Positions 7,382-17,064 of a stretch of DNA of 64,000 nucleotides are shown here, piece by piece; position 1 is the stretch's first letter, and each line of letters opens with the position of its first letter. This DNA is from Motilimonas sp. E26 (GTDB lineage Bacteria > Pseudomonadota > Gammaproteobacteria > Enterobacterales > CBDFNC01): positions 1 to 64,000 of the forward strand of contig NZ_JAIBHJ010000011.1 in NCBI RefSeq assembly GCF_021278025.1, in the 5' to 3' direction. The notes beneath the pieces are model-generated. The model saw nothing but the letters and a program-made list of their open reading frames with translations. It did not search any database and had not been told where the DNA came from. Position numbers and translations under genes: made by a program.

Positions 7382-7759
7382 ACACATGAATGAGCCACTC
7401 GTGGCTGCATCTTTTAGCAAGGGGCGTAAATTCTTTTTCAAGAGTTGTTATTATGCTGCCTGCCACCTTAACCGTTATTAACGCGGTTGCGGCGCCAATG
7501 GTGATGTATTCTGTCTAAGGCCAAGTTGGGCCCTAATGAAGCAATCATTGGCAGGCCTGAGCTTTGTTTGAGTCGGGCTCTGTTAAACTGTATTAAATAA
7601 TCTGATGGCAATTTATTTTTTATTGTTATTACTTTGGTTTATTTAAATGCTGTCTATTGGTTTTATTTGCAGTGTAAGGTTCTTTATTTCTCGTTTTTTG
7701 TGGGCTTTGTATCTACAATGCCCCCTTTGTTTTGCGAAGAAAATTTAAGCGATCGAACC
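7382..7759. other. gap without recognised gene
   Basis: Apart from a short GCCACTCGTGGC hairpin near 7395, I see no gene, RNA or repeat. The frame of the TRIC gene is open back to 7634 but lacks a credible start there. Confidence 0.4.
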
Positions 7760-8377
7760 ATGTTACTAAGCATTATTTACATTATTGGAATTACCGCAGA
7801 AGCAATGACTGGTGCGCTCAGCGCTGGTCGAAGAAACATGGATTGGTTCGGTGTCATGCTTGTTGCGAGTGCAACGGCAATCGGTGGGGGCAGTGTAAGA
7901 GATATTTTATTGGGTAACTATCCTTTAACTTGGGTCGCGCACCCTGAATATTTATTGATCACTTGTGTCGCAGGCATAGTGACCACTTGGTTGGCAAAGT
8001 GGGTTGTAAAATTTAAAGGAGTGTTTATACGCTTAGATGCGCTCGGGCTGGCAGCATTTAGCATCATAGGTTGCCAAGTTGGACTAAACATGGGGTTACA
8101 CTACGGTATTTGTGTCGTGGCAGCTATTGTCACTGGGGTATTTGGTGGCCTGCTGCGCGATTTAATATGCCGTCAAACGCCACTGGTTTTGCATCAAGAA
8201 TTGTATGCTTCTGTGGCATTAATTGTTGCTTGCTTGTACTTAACTTTAGCGCATTTCGCCATTGATGAAAGCATCTCAATTATCGCCAGTTTATTGGTTG
8301 GCTATTTAGTCCGTATGGCTTCGGTTCGATTTAAATGGCGTCTACCTAGGTTTAACTTATTAGAGACTGCAAGGTAA
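7760..8377 (+). CDS. TRIC-type cation channel family protein (UPF0126, YicG/YadS-like)
   Basis: The sequence has the two internally repeated halves of the family: GALSAGRRNMDWFGVM with TAIGGGSVRDILLG, and later GCQVGLN with TGVFGGLLRDL. About seven membrane helices are expected. Bacterial TRIC homologues conduct potassium or sodium. ATG 7760 gives 205 residues, the usual length; the open frame extends to 7634 and includes another ATG at 7718, but those extensions are not family-like. The gene appears to stand alone. Confidence 0.85.
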   Translation: MLLSIIYIIGITAEAMTGALSAGRRNMDWFGVMLVASATAIGGGSVRDILLGNYPLTWVAHPEYLLITCVAGIVTTWLAKWVVKFKGVFIRLDALGLAAFSIIGCQVGLNMGLHYGICVVAAIVTGVFGGLLRDLICRQTPLVLHQELYASVALIVACLYLTLAHFAIDESISIIASLLVGYLVRMASVRFKWRLPRFNLLETAR

Positions 8378-8587
8378 AACACTTTGGCCTTGCAGTTACG
8401 GCATTTGGCTTGGTGATGTTGTTTCGCGCGGTGGCAAGAGGATACATCAACTTGGGTAGGCTAAATTAAGGTGCTAAGAACCAATAACAAACAGCCATGT
8501 TGAACAGGTACCTTAGAAAGGGCATTTACCGTGGCTTACTTATCGAGCCTTCTTTGGTGATGGTATTTATCTGATATAGGCTAATTA

Positions 8588-8761
8588 ATGAACTATAAGA
8601 CGTTATTATTTTTTTGTTTGGGCTCGGTGAGTGCTGTTGTCGGCACAGCTCTTTTTAATGGCGATCAAGATTGGCTATTGGTTCTTTATACCATCATTGG
8701 TATCTCGCTCATTTCTTTGCTGTTGGCGGGAATACTTTTTCTGTGTGGCAAGGCTAAGTGA
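8588..8761 (+). CDS. 57-residue inner-membrane protein
   Basis: ATG 8588 to TGA 8761 encodes two hydrophobic helices (about residues 5-22 and 29-54) joined by NGDQDW, ending in the basic tail GKAK. There is no clear ribosome binding site. No family is recognised. It lies between the TRIC gene and a bidirectional terminator, so transcription from the left could include it. The length and clean two-helix pattern argue for a real small protein. Confidence 0.45.
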   Translation: MNYKTLLFFCLGSVSAVVGTALFNGDQDWLLVLYTIIGISLISLLLAGILFLCGKAK

Positions 8762-8807
8762 GCTATCAGCTTGGCAGCGTTCAACTTAATATTGTTAATA
8801 TTACAAA

Positions 8808-8833
8808 AAAGCCACTTCGAAAAGTGGCTTTTC
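8808..8833. terminator. bidirectional intrinsic terminator
   Basis: GCCACTT (8811-8817) and AAGTGGC (8822-8828) form a stem with loop CGAA, flanked by A6 on the left and TTTTCT on the right. It can serve the + strand small membrane gene and the - strand rhodanese gene. Confidence 0.8.
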
Positions 8834-8885
8834 TCTTAGAAGGCTGGGTTACTTTATTGTTGAAATAAACGGTTCAGTGATAGGA

Positions 8886-9278
8886 TTACTCAACTACTTC
8901 AACGGGCAACCCTTTAGCTTGCCAGCCCAGCATATCGCCTTCTAGGTGTGACACCTTTAACAACCCATTGCTCATTAACACGTCTTCAGCAATGGCGGCG
9001 CGGCGGCCTGAGCGGCAGTAAACCACTATCTCGGTATCTTTATCTAGGCTAGCTAACTGTTGGTCTAATTGGTCGTATGGGATATTCATTGCGCCTTTAA
9101 TATGACCTTGGGCAAATTCGGCAGGGGTGCGCACATCTAACAATTGCATTGGCTTTTCTGATTGCTGCCAAGCCACTAACTCGCTTTGGCTGACGACTGG
9201 CACGCTGTTTTTAGCCACAGTACTGTGGGTGAAAAGAATAATAAGTGTTAATAAGCAAGCATTTAATAAAGCTTTCAT
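8886..9278 (-). CDS. periplasmic single-domain rhodanese
   Basis: A signal peptide (cleavage after HSTVA) precedes one rhodanese domain with LLDVRTPAEFAQGHIKGA and the active-site loop CRSGRR (Cys near residue 88). Such proteins carry sulfur as a Cys persulfide; the export signal places it in the periplasm. The length of 130 residues is normal. It ends by the bidirectional terminator and lies 28 bases downstream of the CbiB-like gene, so it may be the last gene of an mtnN-cbiB-rhodanese operon. Confidence 0.85.
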   Translation of the reverse strand: MKALLNACLLTLIILFTHSTVAKNSVPVVSQSELVAWQQSEKPMQLLDVRTPAEFAQGHIKGAMNIPYDQLDQQLASLDKDTEIVVYCRSGRRAAIAEDVLMSNGLLKVSHLEGDMLGWQAKGLPVEVVE

Positions 9279-9306
9279 GAGTTAATCCTTGTAACCGCGT
9301 TGAGTG

Positions 9307-10275
9307 TTAGTAGCGGGGCTGCTGTATTAGCCACCAGCAAATATTCAGTACAACATAAACAATTATCCATAACCAAGCGGCGTGATTTAAACGTTGCTTT
9401 AATGGTGTTAAATGGCCTTGGCTAATGATGTCACCCGTGCCCATTAACGCAAAACGTACCTTGATGGTCTCATACATACGCGCGCCGCCAAGTTGTATTT
9501 TTAAGCTACTGGCTAAGGCTGAAATAACCAAGCCGGAGCTTAACATTGGCCAGCTGGCACCTTGGTGAAATAGGTTTTTTAAGGCGTAGCGGGTGTTGCC
9601 ATAACAACTTAAGGTGAATGCGAGTAATAAACAGGGAATGAAGCTCACTGTTTGGTAAGCTTGTTGTGCGGCGATGCCAAAATGGCGAAAACGTGTTTTT
9701 TTTCTGTTCCAATAAAAATTACACAGCTGTAATAGTCGGCAGGCTAGTGCGCCATAAATACCGGCAACGGCAAACCAAAAGAACACCACAAACCAACGAT
9801 GGGCTAAATGTAACGGCAGGCTTTCGGCGGCCGCTTTTTGCAGGCCTAACTGCGATAGGGCATCTACATCACGCAAAGTAATAAGATCCAAGTTATTTCG
9901 TGCTTGGCTTTTGTCGGTTACAAGTAAAGACTGTCGGCTGTGGTCAAACGCGGTGACATAAGCGCGCCATTCAAATAAAAACAGCAATAATAGAAAATCA
10001 AAAAATTCAGCAAATATCAGCACTTCTTTCAGTGCCACAACAAGGGCAAGACTGGGCAATATCACTAACATTAATGCGAGCAAGCCAGCGAGTTGTTGTT
10101 GCGAAAAACTATTGCTTGGATTGGCAACCTTGTTACCCAGTAATTGTAATATATGGCCAGCGCCTGTGGCGGGGTGGTAGCGTAGCGGCAGGGGAAAAAA
10201 TAATGATGCCAATGCAGCTAATAACAGCATTAGCTGATTGGGCATCATTTGGTATAGCTCAAGTAAGCTAGGCAT
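9307..10275 (-). CDS. CobD/CbiB-like membrane protein
   Basis: The protein has 322 residues with four or five membrane helices and keeps the family's pattern around AAAESLPLHLAHRWFVVFF, AGIYGALACRLLQ and LGGARMYE. True CbiB makes adenosylcobinamide phosphate in cobalamin synthesis. No other cobalamin gene is nearby. A divergent member beside mtnN is also a known arrangement in vibrios, so its role may differ. Its ATG overlaps the mtnN stop (TAATG), implying translational coupling. Confidence 0.7.
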   Translation of the reverse strand: MPSLLELYQMMPNQLMLLLAALASLFFPLPLRYHPATGAGHILQLLGNKVANPSNSFSQQQLAGLLALMLVILPSLALVVALKEVLIFAEFFDFLLLLFLFEWRAYVTAFDHSRQSLLVTDKSQARNNLDLITLRDVDALSQLGLQKAAAESLPLHLAHRWFVVFFWFAVAGIYGALACRLLQLCNFYWNRKKTRFRHFGIAAQQAYQTVSFIPCLLLAFTLSCYGNTRYALKNLFHQGASWPMLSSGLVISALASSLKIQLGGARMYETIKVRFALMGTGDIISQGHLTPLKQRLNHAAWLWIIVYVVLNICWWLIQQPRY

Positions 10276-10973
10276 TAGCCGAGACGCTTAACCATTTCCG
10301 CAATCATTAAGCTTGAGTGTTTCGCGGCTACCACTAGGTATTCATCAAATGATTGGCTTGATTCTTTACCAGCGATGTCAGACAGCGAACGAATGATCAC
10401 AAATGGCACGCTAAATTGATGACAAACCTGTGCAATGGCCGCGGCTTCCATTTCAACTGCCGCCATGGTGGGGAAGTTGTTACGGGCGTATTCCACTTTT
10501 ACTGGATCGGCCATAAAAGTATCGCCAGTACAAATTAAGCCTTCAATCACCTTTACCTGTTCATCAACGGCGGCAACCGAGTCTTTCGCTACTTGCACTA
10601 ACTTCGCATCGGGTAAAAATGCTGCTGGCAGTTGTGGTACTTGGCCTATTTCATACCCAAAGGCGGTCACGTCAACATCGTGATAACGCACTTCAGATGA
10701 GATCACCACATCGCCTACTTGTAGCGCTTGATCGTAACCGCCCGCAGAGCCGGTGTTAATCACAGTATCGGGTTGGTATAGCTCAAGTAATAAGCTAGTT
10801 GCTACCGCAGCAGCCACTTTACCTATGCCTGATTTAGTTAAAATTACTTCCACGCCGTGTAGTTTACCGCGGTAAAATTCACAGCCTGCGATGGTTTTGG
10901 TTTCTACTTGTTCAAGTTGTGCGCGCAGTAGTTCAACTTCTTGTTCCATTGCGCCGATAATGCCTATTTTCAT
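10275..10973 (-). CDS. mtnN: 5'-methylthioadenosine/S-adenosylhomocysteine nucleosidase
   Basis: The start [16 protein letters not shown] and later [36 protein letters not shown] and RSLSDIAG match MtnN (Pfs) throughout, including the substrate-binding Met-Glu pair and catalytic Asp. It splits MTA and SAH to adenine and a thioribose or ribose homocysteine product, feeding methionine salvage and autoinducer-2 precursors. ATG 10973 gives 232 residues, equal to the E. coli enzyme; the open frame goes on to 11042 into the neighbouring repeat element. Confidence 0.95.
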   Translation of the reverse strand: MKIGIIGAMEQEVELLRAQLEQVETKTIAGCEFYRGKLHGVEVILTKSGIGKVAAAVATSLLLELYQPDTVINTGSAGGYDQALQVGDVVISSEVRYHDVDVTAFGYEIGQVPQLPAAFLPDAKLVQVAKDSVAAVDEQVKVIEGLICTGDTFMADPVKVEYARNNFPTMAAVEMEAAAIAQVCHQFSVPFVIIRSLSDIAGKESSQSFDEYLVVAAKHSSLMIAEMVKRLG

Positions 10974-11017
10974 CTTGATGATTCTGCTATGTAAAATAAT
11001 TAACTGGATATTAGCAT

Positions 11018-11286
11018 ATACCCAATAAACTTGAAGATGCATGTTTCAGAGCACTGCCATGTTTTCAATACTAGGCACGCTAATGCAGGAATGTAGACAC
11101 CTTTTAAATGAGCGTAACAACACTTTTTGATTTGAAATCAGGGAAACACGGCGGCGCTCCCAAAGGGCAAGTTTTACACGCGTTAATGCTGCGTTATTGA
11201 TTTTAATAAGGGGAAAGCCATTACCTGCAATCAATGCCTTACCTAAACGCGTGTAAAATCTTGCTGAAATCAAGCATCTTGGGTAT
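11018..11286. mobile_element. MITE-like element between mtnN and tyrS
   Basis: The left end ATACCCAATAAACTTGAAG and the right end AAGCATCTTGGGTAT are versions of the arms of the perfect palindrome at 47773-47827. The right end lacks nine bases (CAAGTTGAT) relative to that palindrome. The interior of about 220 bases has its own inverted pair (TTTTACACGCG near 11173 and CGCGTGTAAAA near 11249). No transposase is encoded. The only long frame (11046-11273, minus) has the basic, low-complexity look of a translated repeat. Confidence 0.65.
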
Positions 11287-11453
11287 GAGCAAAATTGATA
11301 GAAACGCCATCCGCTTACAACAATCGCTTAAATGCGGCAGAAAAAGCCACGAAAAACCATAAACAAGCGGGGTTTGGCCTGTTTTTTGTCAGGTCAAATG
11401 TGTAAAATCGAGCCCCATTTTGGATTTAAGCAACTTAAAATACAGGTTTCGCG

Positions 11454-12734
11454 ATGACAGCAACAAATGAACTATTGAAAGACTTACAAGCCCGTGGGCT
11501 GATTGCACAGTGTACCGCTGATGAAGAATTAGCTGAGCACCTTTCAACAGGTTGTCGCACTTTGTATTGTGGCTTCGATCCCACTGCCGACAGCCTACAC
11601 ATAGGTAGCCTAGTACCACTATTGGTACTAAAGCGTTTTCAGCAGTTTGGTCATAAGCCTTTAGCCCTAGTTGGCGGCGCAACGGGCTTAATTGGTGACC
11701 CAAGTTTTAAAGCAGCAGAGCGTCAGCTAAACACCACCGATGTAGTGGAAGGCTGGGTAGAAAAAATTAAAGCACAGGTCAGCGCCTTTGTTGATTTTAA
11801 CGAATCAGAGAACGGCGCCGAGGTGGTTAACAACCTAGATTGGATCGGTAAGATTGATACCATCACCTTTATGCGTGACATAGGTAAATACTTCAGCGTT
11901 AACGCGATGATCCAAAAAGAGTCGGTTAAACAGCGCATTGAGCGTGAAGGCTCGGGTATCTCATACACTGAATTCAGTTACATGCTGTTGCAGTCGTACG
12001 ACTTTGCGGCGCTAAACCGTGATAAGAACTGTACTTTGCAAATCGGCGGTTCAGATCAATGGGGTAACATTACCGGCGGCACTGAATTAACTCGTCGCAT
12101 GAACAAAAATCAGGTGTTTGGTTTAACGTTGCCATTGGTAACAAAATCAGACGGCACTAAGTTTGGTAAAACTGAGTCTGGCACCATTTGGTTAGATGAG
12201 AACAAAACTTCATCTTACTCTTTTTACCAGTTTTGGTTAGGCACGGCTGATGCTGACGTGTACAAGTTCCTACGTTACTTTACTTTCTTAAGCATTGAAG
12301 AAATTGCAGCCATTGAAGAAAGTGATAAGGCGATTCAAGGTCGCCCTGAAGGCCAGCAAGTGCTTGCTCGTGAAGTCACCCGTTTAGTTCGCGGTGAAGA
12401 AGGCCTAGCCTCAGCTGAGCGTATTACTGGCGCCTTGTTCTCTGGCGATTTAACCTCACTGAGTGAGTCAGATTTAACCCAACTTGCTTTAGATGGCTTG
12501 CCAATCACTGAAGTAGAAGGTGATTCACTTTCTCTGGTTGAGCTATTAACTTCTTCAGAGCTTGCTAAGTCAAACAAGATGGCACGTGAGTTTATCGGTA
12601 ATGGCGCGGTATCGGTTAATGGTGAAAAAGTAGCTGATACTGAAGCTGTATGTAATAAAGCAGACGCTATGTACGGCAAATTTACCTTAATCAAGCGCGG
12701 TAAAAAACTATTTAACTTATACATCTGGAAGTAA
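11454..12734 (+). CDS. tyrS: tyrosyl-tRNA synthetase
   Basis: This is a class I synthetase of 426 residues. It has [17 protein letters not shown] with the HIGH-type motif HIGS near residue 49, the tyrosine-site segment [10 protein letters not shown], the KMSKS-type KFGKT, and a C-terminal S4 RNA-binding domain (about residues 360-420). It charges tRNA-Tyr in the cytoplasm. ATG 11454 has AGGT a few bases upstream. It stands alone with its own terminator; the upstream gap is mostly the MITE-like element. Confidence 0.97.
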   Translation: MTATNELLKDLQARGLIAQCTADEELAEHLSTGCRTLYCGFDPTADSLHIGSLVPLLVLKRFQQFGHKPLALVGGATGLIGDPSFKAAERQLNTTDVVEGWVEKIKAQVSAFVDFNESENGAEVVNNLDWIGKIDTITFMRDIGKYFSVNAMIQKESVKQRIEREGSGISYTEFSYMLLQSYDFAALNRDKNCTLQIGGSDQWGNITGGTELTRRMNKNQVFGLTLPLVTKSDGTKFGKTESGTIWLDENKTSSYSFYQFWLGTADADVYKFLRYFTFLSIEEIAAIEESDKAIQGRPEGQQVLAREVTRLVRGEEGLASAERITGALFSGDLTSLSESDLTQLALDGLPITEVEGDSLSLVELLTSSELAKSNKMAREFIGNGAVSVNGEKVADTEAVCNKADAMYGKFTLIKRGKKLFNLYIWK

Positions 12735-12760
12735 TACTTGCCGGTAGATAAGTGAGTAAA

Positions 12761-12786
12761 AGGAGAAGCTAAGCTTCTCCTTTTTT
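12761..12786 (+). terminator. tyrS terminator
   Basis: GGAGAAGCT and AAGCTTCTCC form a stem at 12762-12780, followed by T6. Confidence 0.85.
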
Positions 12787-12808
12787 GTTTGTGAAATTGG
12801 AGCGAGCA

Positions 12809-13081
12809 GTGAGCAAACCCAGTTGCGAGCAAGTCCTTCAGGAAGTGATAGCTAAAGTAAAAGCAGAGTTTCCGTTTCATGCGCCCGAGTCGAACATTTG
12901 CAGCGACCATTGTGAGGTCTGCACTAAGAAGCTATTAGAGCTGGTGGAAATGGAGATTATTGGCTGGCAAACCCGCTTAGACCAAGGTGATAAGCCTAAC
13001 TTTGCCGAGTTAAATCAATTTGTTAAGTTATGTAAAAACGTGCGCCGAGCACTGGTGCGTAATGGCCTATTAGTTAAATAG
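12809..13081 (+). CDS. unrecognised 90-residue protein with a Cys cluster
   Basis: GTG 12809 follows GGAGCGAG by a proper distance; the open frame reaches back to 12785 but into the tyrS terminator. The protein is helical and soluble, with NICSDHCEVC near residues 30-40 that could bind metal or form disulfides. The C-terminal part KLCKNVRRALVRNGLL is basic. I recognise no named family. It follows tyrS closely but beyond its terminator. Confidence 0.6.
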   Translation: MSKPSCEQVLQEVIAKVKAEFPFHAPESNICSDHCEVCTKKLLELVEMEIIGWQTRLDQGDKPNFAELNQFVKLCKNVRRALVRNGLLVK

Positions 13082-13091
13082 TCAAGTAATT

Positions 13092-13107
13092 AAGGGCTGT
13101 TATCAGC
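13092..13107. other. short hairpin between convergent genes
   Basis: GGGCTG and CAGCCC pair around TTAT between two convergent genes. There is no T tract, so termination activity is doubtful. Confidence 0.4.
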
Positions 13108-13123
13108 CCATGTTGTAAAAAGC

Positions 13124-13531
13124 TTACTGTTGAAACTCCGCCACTTGTTCTTTGTTTTCAGGATCAAGTAGAGGATCTTGGTTAATGAGCTTAATCCGAC
13201 GAATATCTTCTATGCGAAAAATAAGATTACCTGAGTCTTCGGCGTCTTTGTAATCATGAACCCGATCATCATCACCCCAGTAACGCACTTGCTTCATTAA
13301 CACAAAGCCACTGCTTAAACGGTTATTGCTTACCTGCTCGTATAGGGATTTAGCGACATTACCGTAGTAATAATAAGTTTCCATGCCATCATTTTCTTCT
13401 GGCACGTTAAATTGGGCAAACACCCAAACGCGCTCTTCACTGACATTACTAGTGGCGGCATCCACTTCTTCGGAAAAGCGGCAGCCTGAAAGTAAGGTGA
13501 ATACGCATAACAATAAAACTTTTAGTTTCAT
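13124..13531 (-). CDS. lipoprotein of unknown function, 135 aa
   Basis: The N-terminus is a lipoprotein signal ending in LLSGC (Cys17). The mature part is acidic, with GMETYYYYGNVAKSLYEQV and ending in acidic and Gln-rich residues. No domain is recognised. Residues after the lipidated Cys (RFSEE) do not include Asp at +2, which by the usual Lol rule favours the outer membrane. It is convergent with the preceding gene and apparently monocistronic. Confidence 0.65.
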   Translation of the reverse strand: MKLKVLLLCVFTLLSGCRFSEEVDAATSNVSEERVWVFAQFNVPEENDGMETYYYYGNVAKSLYEQVSNNRLSSGFVLMKQVRYWGDDDRVHDYKDAEDSGNLIFRIEDIRRIKLINQDPLLDPENKEQVAEFQQ

Positions 13532-13626
13532 TTTTTCCTCGTCACAGCTGATAGGGTCATATTTAAGGCGCTATTATGGTCTAACTGGGTTGTAAAAGTC
13601 GATGATGTTTTTGTGATGGGGTGTTG

Positions 13627-13655
13627 TTTTTGGCATGAATCTAGTCATGCCAAAA
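13627..13655. other. hairpin downstream of rlmC
   Basis: TTTTTGGCATGA and TCATGCCAAAA form an 11-bp stem just beyond the rlmC stop. The T and A runs are within the stem rather than after it, so it may be a weak terminator or mRNA 3'-end structure. Confidence 0.45.
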
Positions 13656-13662
13656 GCCATTC

Positions 13663-14796
13663 TCAGCCAGCCGTGCGTTTTAACAATGTCAGCACTTCGC
13701 TGTGATGGCTGTGAGGGAACATATCAAATAGTTGCGCTTTTTCTAATTGATATTGTTCAAGCAAACGTAAATCAGCCACTAAGGTGGCGGGGTTACAACT
13801 CGAATAAATCAGCCAAGCAGGTTGCAGTTGATTAATGGAGCCGCACAACTGTTGGCCTAAACCTCGTCTTGGCGGATTAACTACAAGAAGCTCAGGTGGT
13901 TGGTTTTGTACCATAGCAAATGCTGTTGAATCAAGCGCCTGAAAGGTAAAATCACTGATACCCATTTCACTGGCTGAGCGTGTAGCACAATCGATGGCTG
14001 AAGCCGATATTTCAATGCCTGTTACCTTTAAGTCTCTGCTGGCCAAATGCAAAGCGAACCCTCCGACCCCACAAAATAGGTCCCAACAGTTAGATACTTC
14101 TAATGACTCGCTCCAGTCTTTGGCGGTTTGGTACAGTTTGGCCGCGACCGTATTATTGGTTTGAAAGAAGCTTTGTGGCTGAATGTATAAAGGTACATGA
14201 TTGAGTTGCTGTGACAACATCGTCTCAGCGGTCAGGATTATTTCCGTTTCGCCTTCAAGGATCGCTTTGTGCTCAGGCTGTAAATTTACCGAGCAGACTT
14301 GAAGCTCGGGCCATTGCATTTGTAGCCAAGGTAAGCATTTTCGGATTTTATCCAGATGATTTTTTGAGCGCAGCACCAAGCGTAGTAGCCAAGTCTGTTC
14401 GGTTGGATTATAGGTGAGTAGCACAAATTTAAGTTCGCCGCGGCGTGTTTCAATGCTGTAGGGCTCTAATTTGGCAAAGCTAATGAAGGCTTTTACTTGC
14501 TCAAAAGCGGCTTTAAATGCCGTCGGGTAAAGTGGACAGTTGACTAAGTCCACCGCCTGCTTTTGATGATTAATGATACCAAGTATGGGGTGTTCAGACG
14601 TGCCTTGTACCACCATTTTAGCTTTGTTGCGAAACCCTTGTGGTAAGCTGGCCAAGGGGGAAATAATGTTAGTAGGAGAAAATGGCGCAAGTAGACTTGT
14701 TAAGTTTTGCTGCTTCCTGCTTAATTGTTCAGGGTAGGTGACATCGATTTGCGAACAAGACTGGCATAGTCCAGCAGAATAGTATTCACACTGCAT
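13663..14796 (-). CDS. rlmC: 23S rRNA (uracil-747-C5)-methyltransferase
   Basis: The 377-residue product begins MQCEYYSAGLCQSC, giving the N-terminal cysteines of the iron-sulfur cluster in RlmC (RumB). It has the SAM-binding segment DLFCGVGGFALHLA, NPPRRGL, and the catalytic Cys in IYSSCNPATL. Length equals the E. coli enzyme. It methylates U747 of 23S rRNA. RlmD is longer with an N-terminal TRAM domain, which is absent here, so RlmC is preferred. Confidence 0.92.
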   Translation of the reverse strand: MQCEYYSAGLCQSCSQIDVTYPEQLSRKQQNLTSLLAPFSPTNIISPLASLPQGFRNKAKMVVQGTSEHPILGIINHQKQAVDLVNCPLYPTAFKAAFEQVKAFISFAKLEPYSIETRRGELKFVLLTYNPTEQTWLLRLVLRSKNHLDKIRKCLPWLQMQWPELQVCSVNLQPEHKAILEGETEIILTAETMLSQQLNHVPLYIQPQSFFQTNNTVAAKLYQTAKDWSESLEVSNCWDLFCGVGGFALHLASRDLKVTGIEISASAIDCATRSASEMGISDFTFQALDSTAFAMVQNQPPELLVVNPPRRGLGQQLCGSINQLQPAWLIYSSCNPATLVADLRLLEQYQLEKAQLFDMFPHSHHSEVLTLLKRTAG

Positions 14797-15089
14797 GTGA
14801 AGGTGGCTCTGACAAAGAAAATAAAGCGGAATTTATACAAAAATACGCTTTGCGCCAAGTAAAACTCGTCGCTGCCTGACTAAATTTCTATGCCTTCGTT
14901 AAGGTTGTTAAACCATGCTGATATTGCGTGGTTAGCTAGCTGGATAAGCCTAACGGTTACGTCATGAATTTGTGCCTGCTAGGAAACCTCAGTTATACTT
15001 AAGCCCATTACTAGCAGATTGGATAGTGCTATTCATGTCGTGACTGCCGTTTCGGGCTCATCATCTAGAGAGGATCACCGCAACGCTTA
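14797..15089. other. gap without recognised feature
   Basis: Between the rlmC start and the end of the secreted protein gene I find no ORF with a usable start, RNA gene or repeat. The rlmC promoter must lie here, but no strong -35/-10 pair stands out. Confidence 0.35.
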
Positions 15090-15497
15090 CTACCACTCTT
15101 TAGTTGATTGACAAGTGCCATAATACTGTTTGGCAAATAACTTGCCTTGCAAACTCACTCGGTGGCTAGAATGCACTGAATTTAGGTGACGATCGATTGA
15201 GGTGACAAGCACTTCACCTGTGCTGGTTTCATCAATAAAGGCAGCGCCATTGCCTTTGTAAACAAGTTTCACCGGTTTGATTGAGCCGTTATCAGCGATA
15301 ATAAATCCACTTGGGCCTTGGGGATCGATTTCAAATTTGAGTTTTAGCTCTGCGTTACTTTGACCAAATTGGTCACTGTAGCGAGTATAGATGCAATCGA
15401 TAATTGGATTCGCGCCAATAGCAGCGAAAGCTTGGCTGAATGGCAGCATAGTCAGTAGGGTGAGGGCTTTTACAGCATGTGAATACTTAGCTTTCAT
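15090..15497 (-). CDS. secreted protein of unknown function, 135 aa
   Basis: A signal peptide with cleavage near AFAA is followed by about 110 residues, predicted mostly beta, with two Cys (in DCIYTRY and GTCQS) that could form a disulfide. No family recognised. It lies 142 bases after the gltD stop on the same strand, and is separately transcribed or a distal member of that operon. Confidence 0.55.
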   Translation of the reverse strand: MKAKYSHAVKALTLLTMLPFSQAFAAIGANPIIDCIYTRYSDQFGQSNAELKLKFEIDPQGPSGFIIADNGSIKPVKLVYKGNGAAFIDETSTGEVLVTSIDRHLNSVHSSHRVSLQGKLFAKQYYGTCQSTKEW

Positions 15498-15639
15498 AAA
15501 TTAATCTCGTTATTTCCTTTAATATCAAAATATTGAAGGTTAATGTACCTAGGCTGAAGATATCACACCCTGCTCGGCTCTAACATCAAGACTTAAACAT
15601 GCTTGATGCTAGTTATCCGAGTAGGAGGCAGATTAATGT

Positions 15640-17064
<1,425 letters not shown>

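Noticed and set aside
11046..11273. 75-codon minus-strand frame
   Set aside because: It lies wholly within the MITE-like element and looks like translated repeat DNA; no ribosome site.
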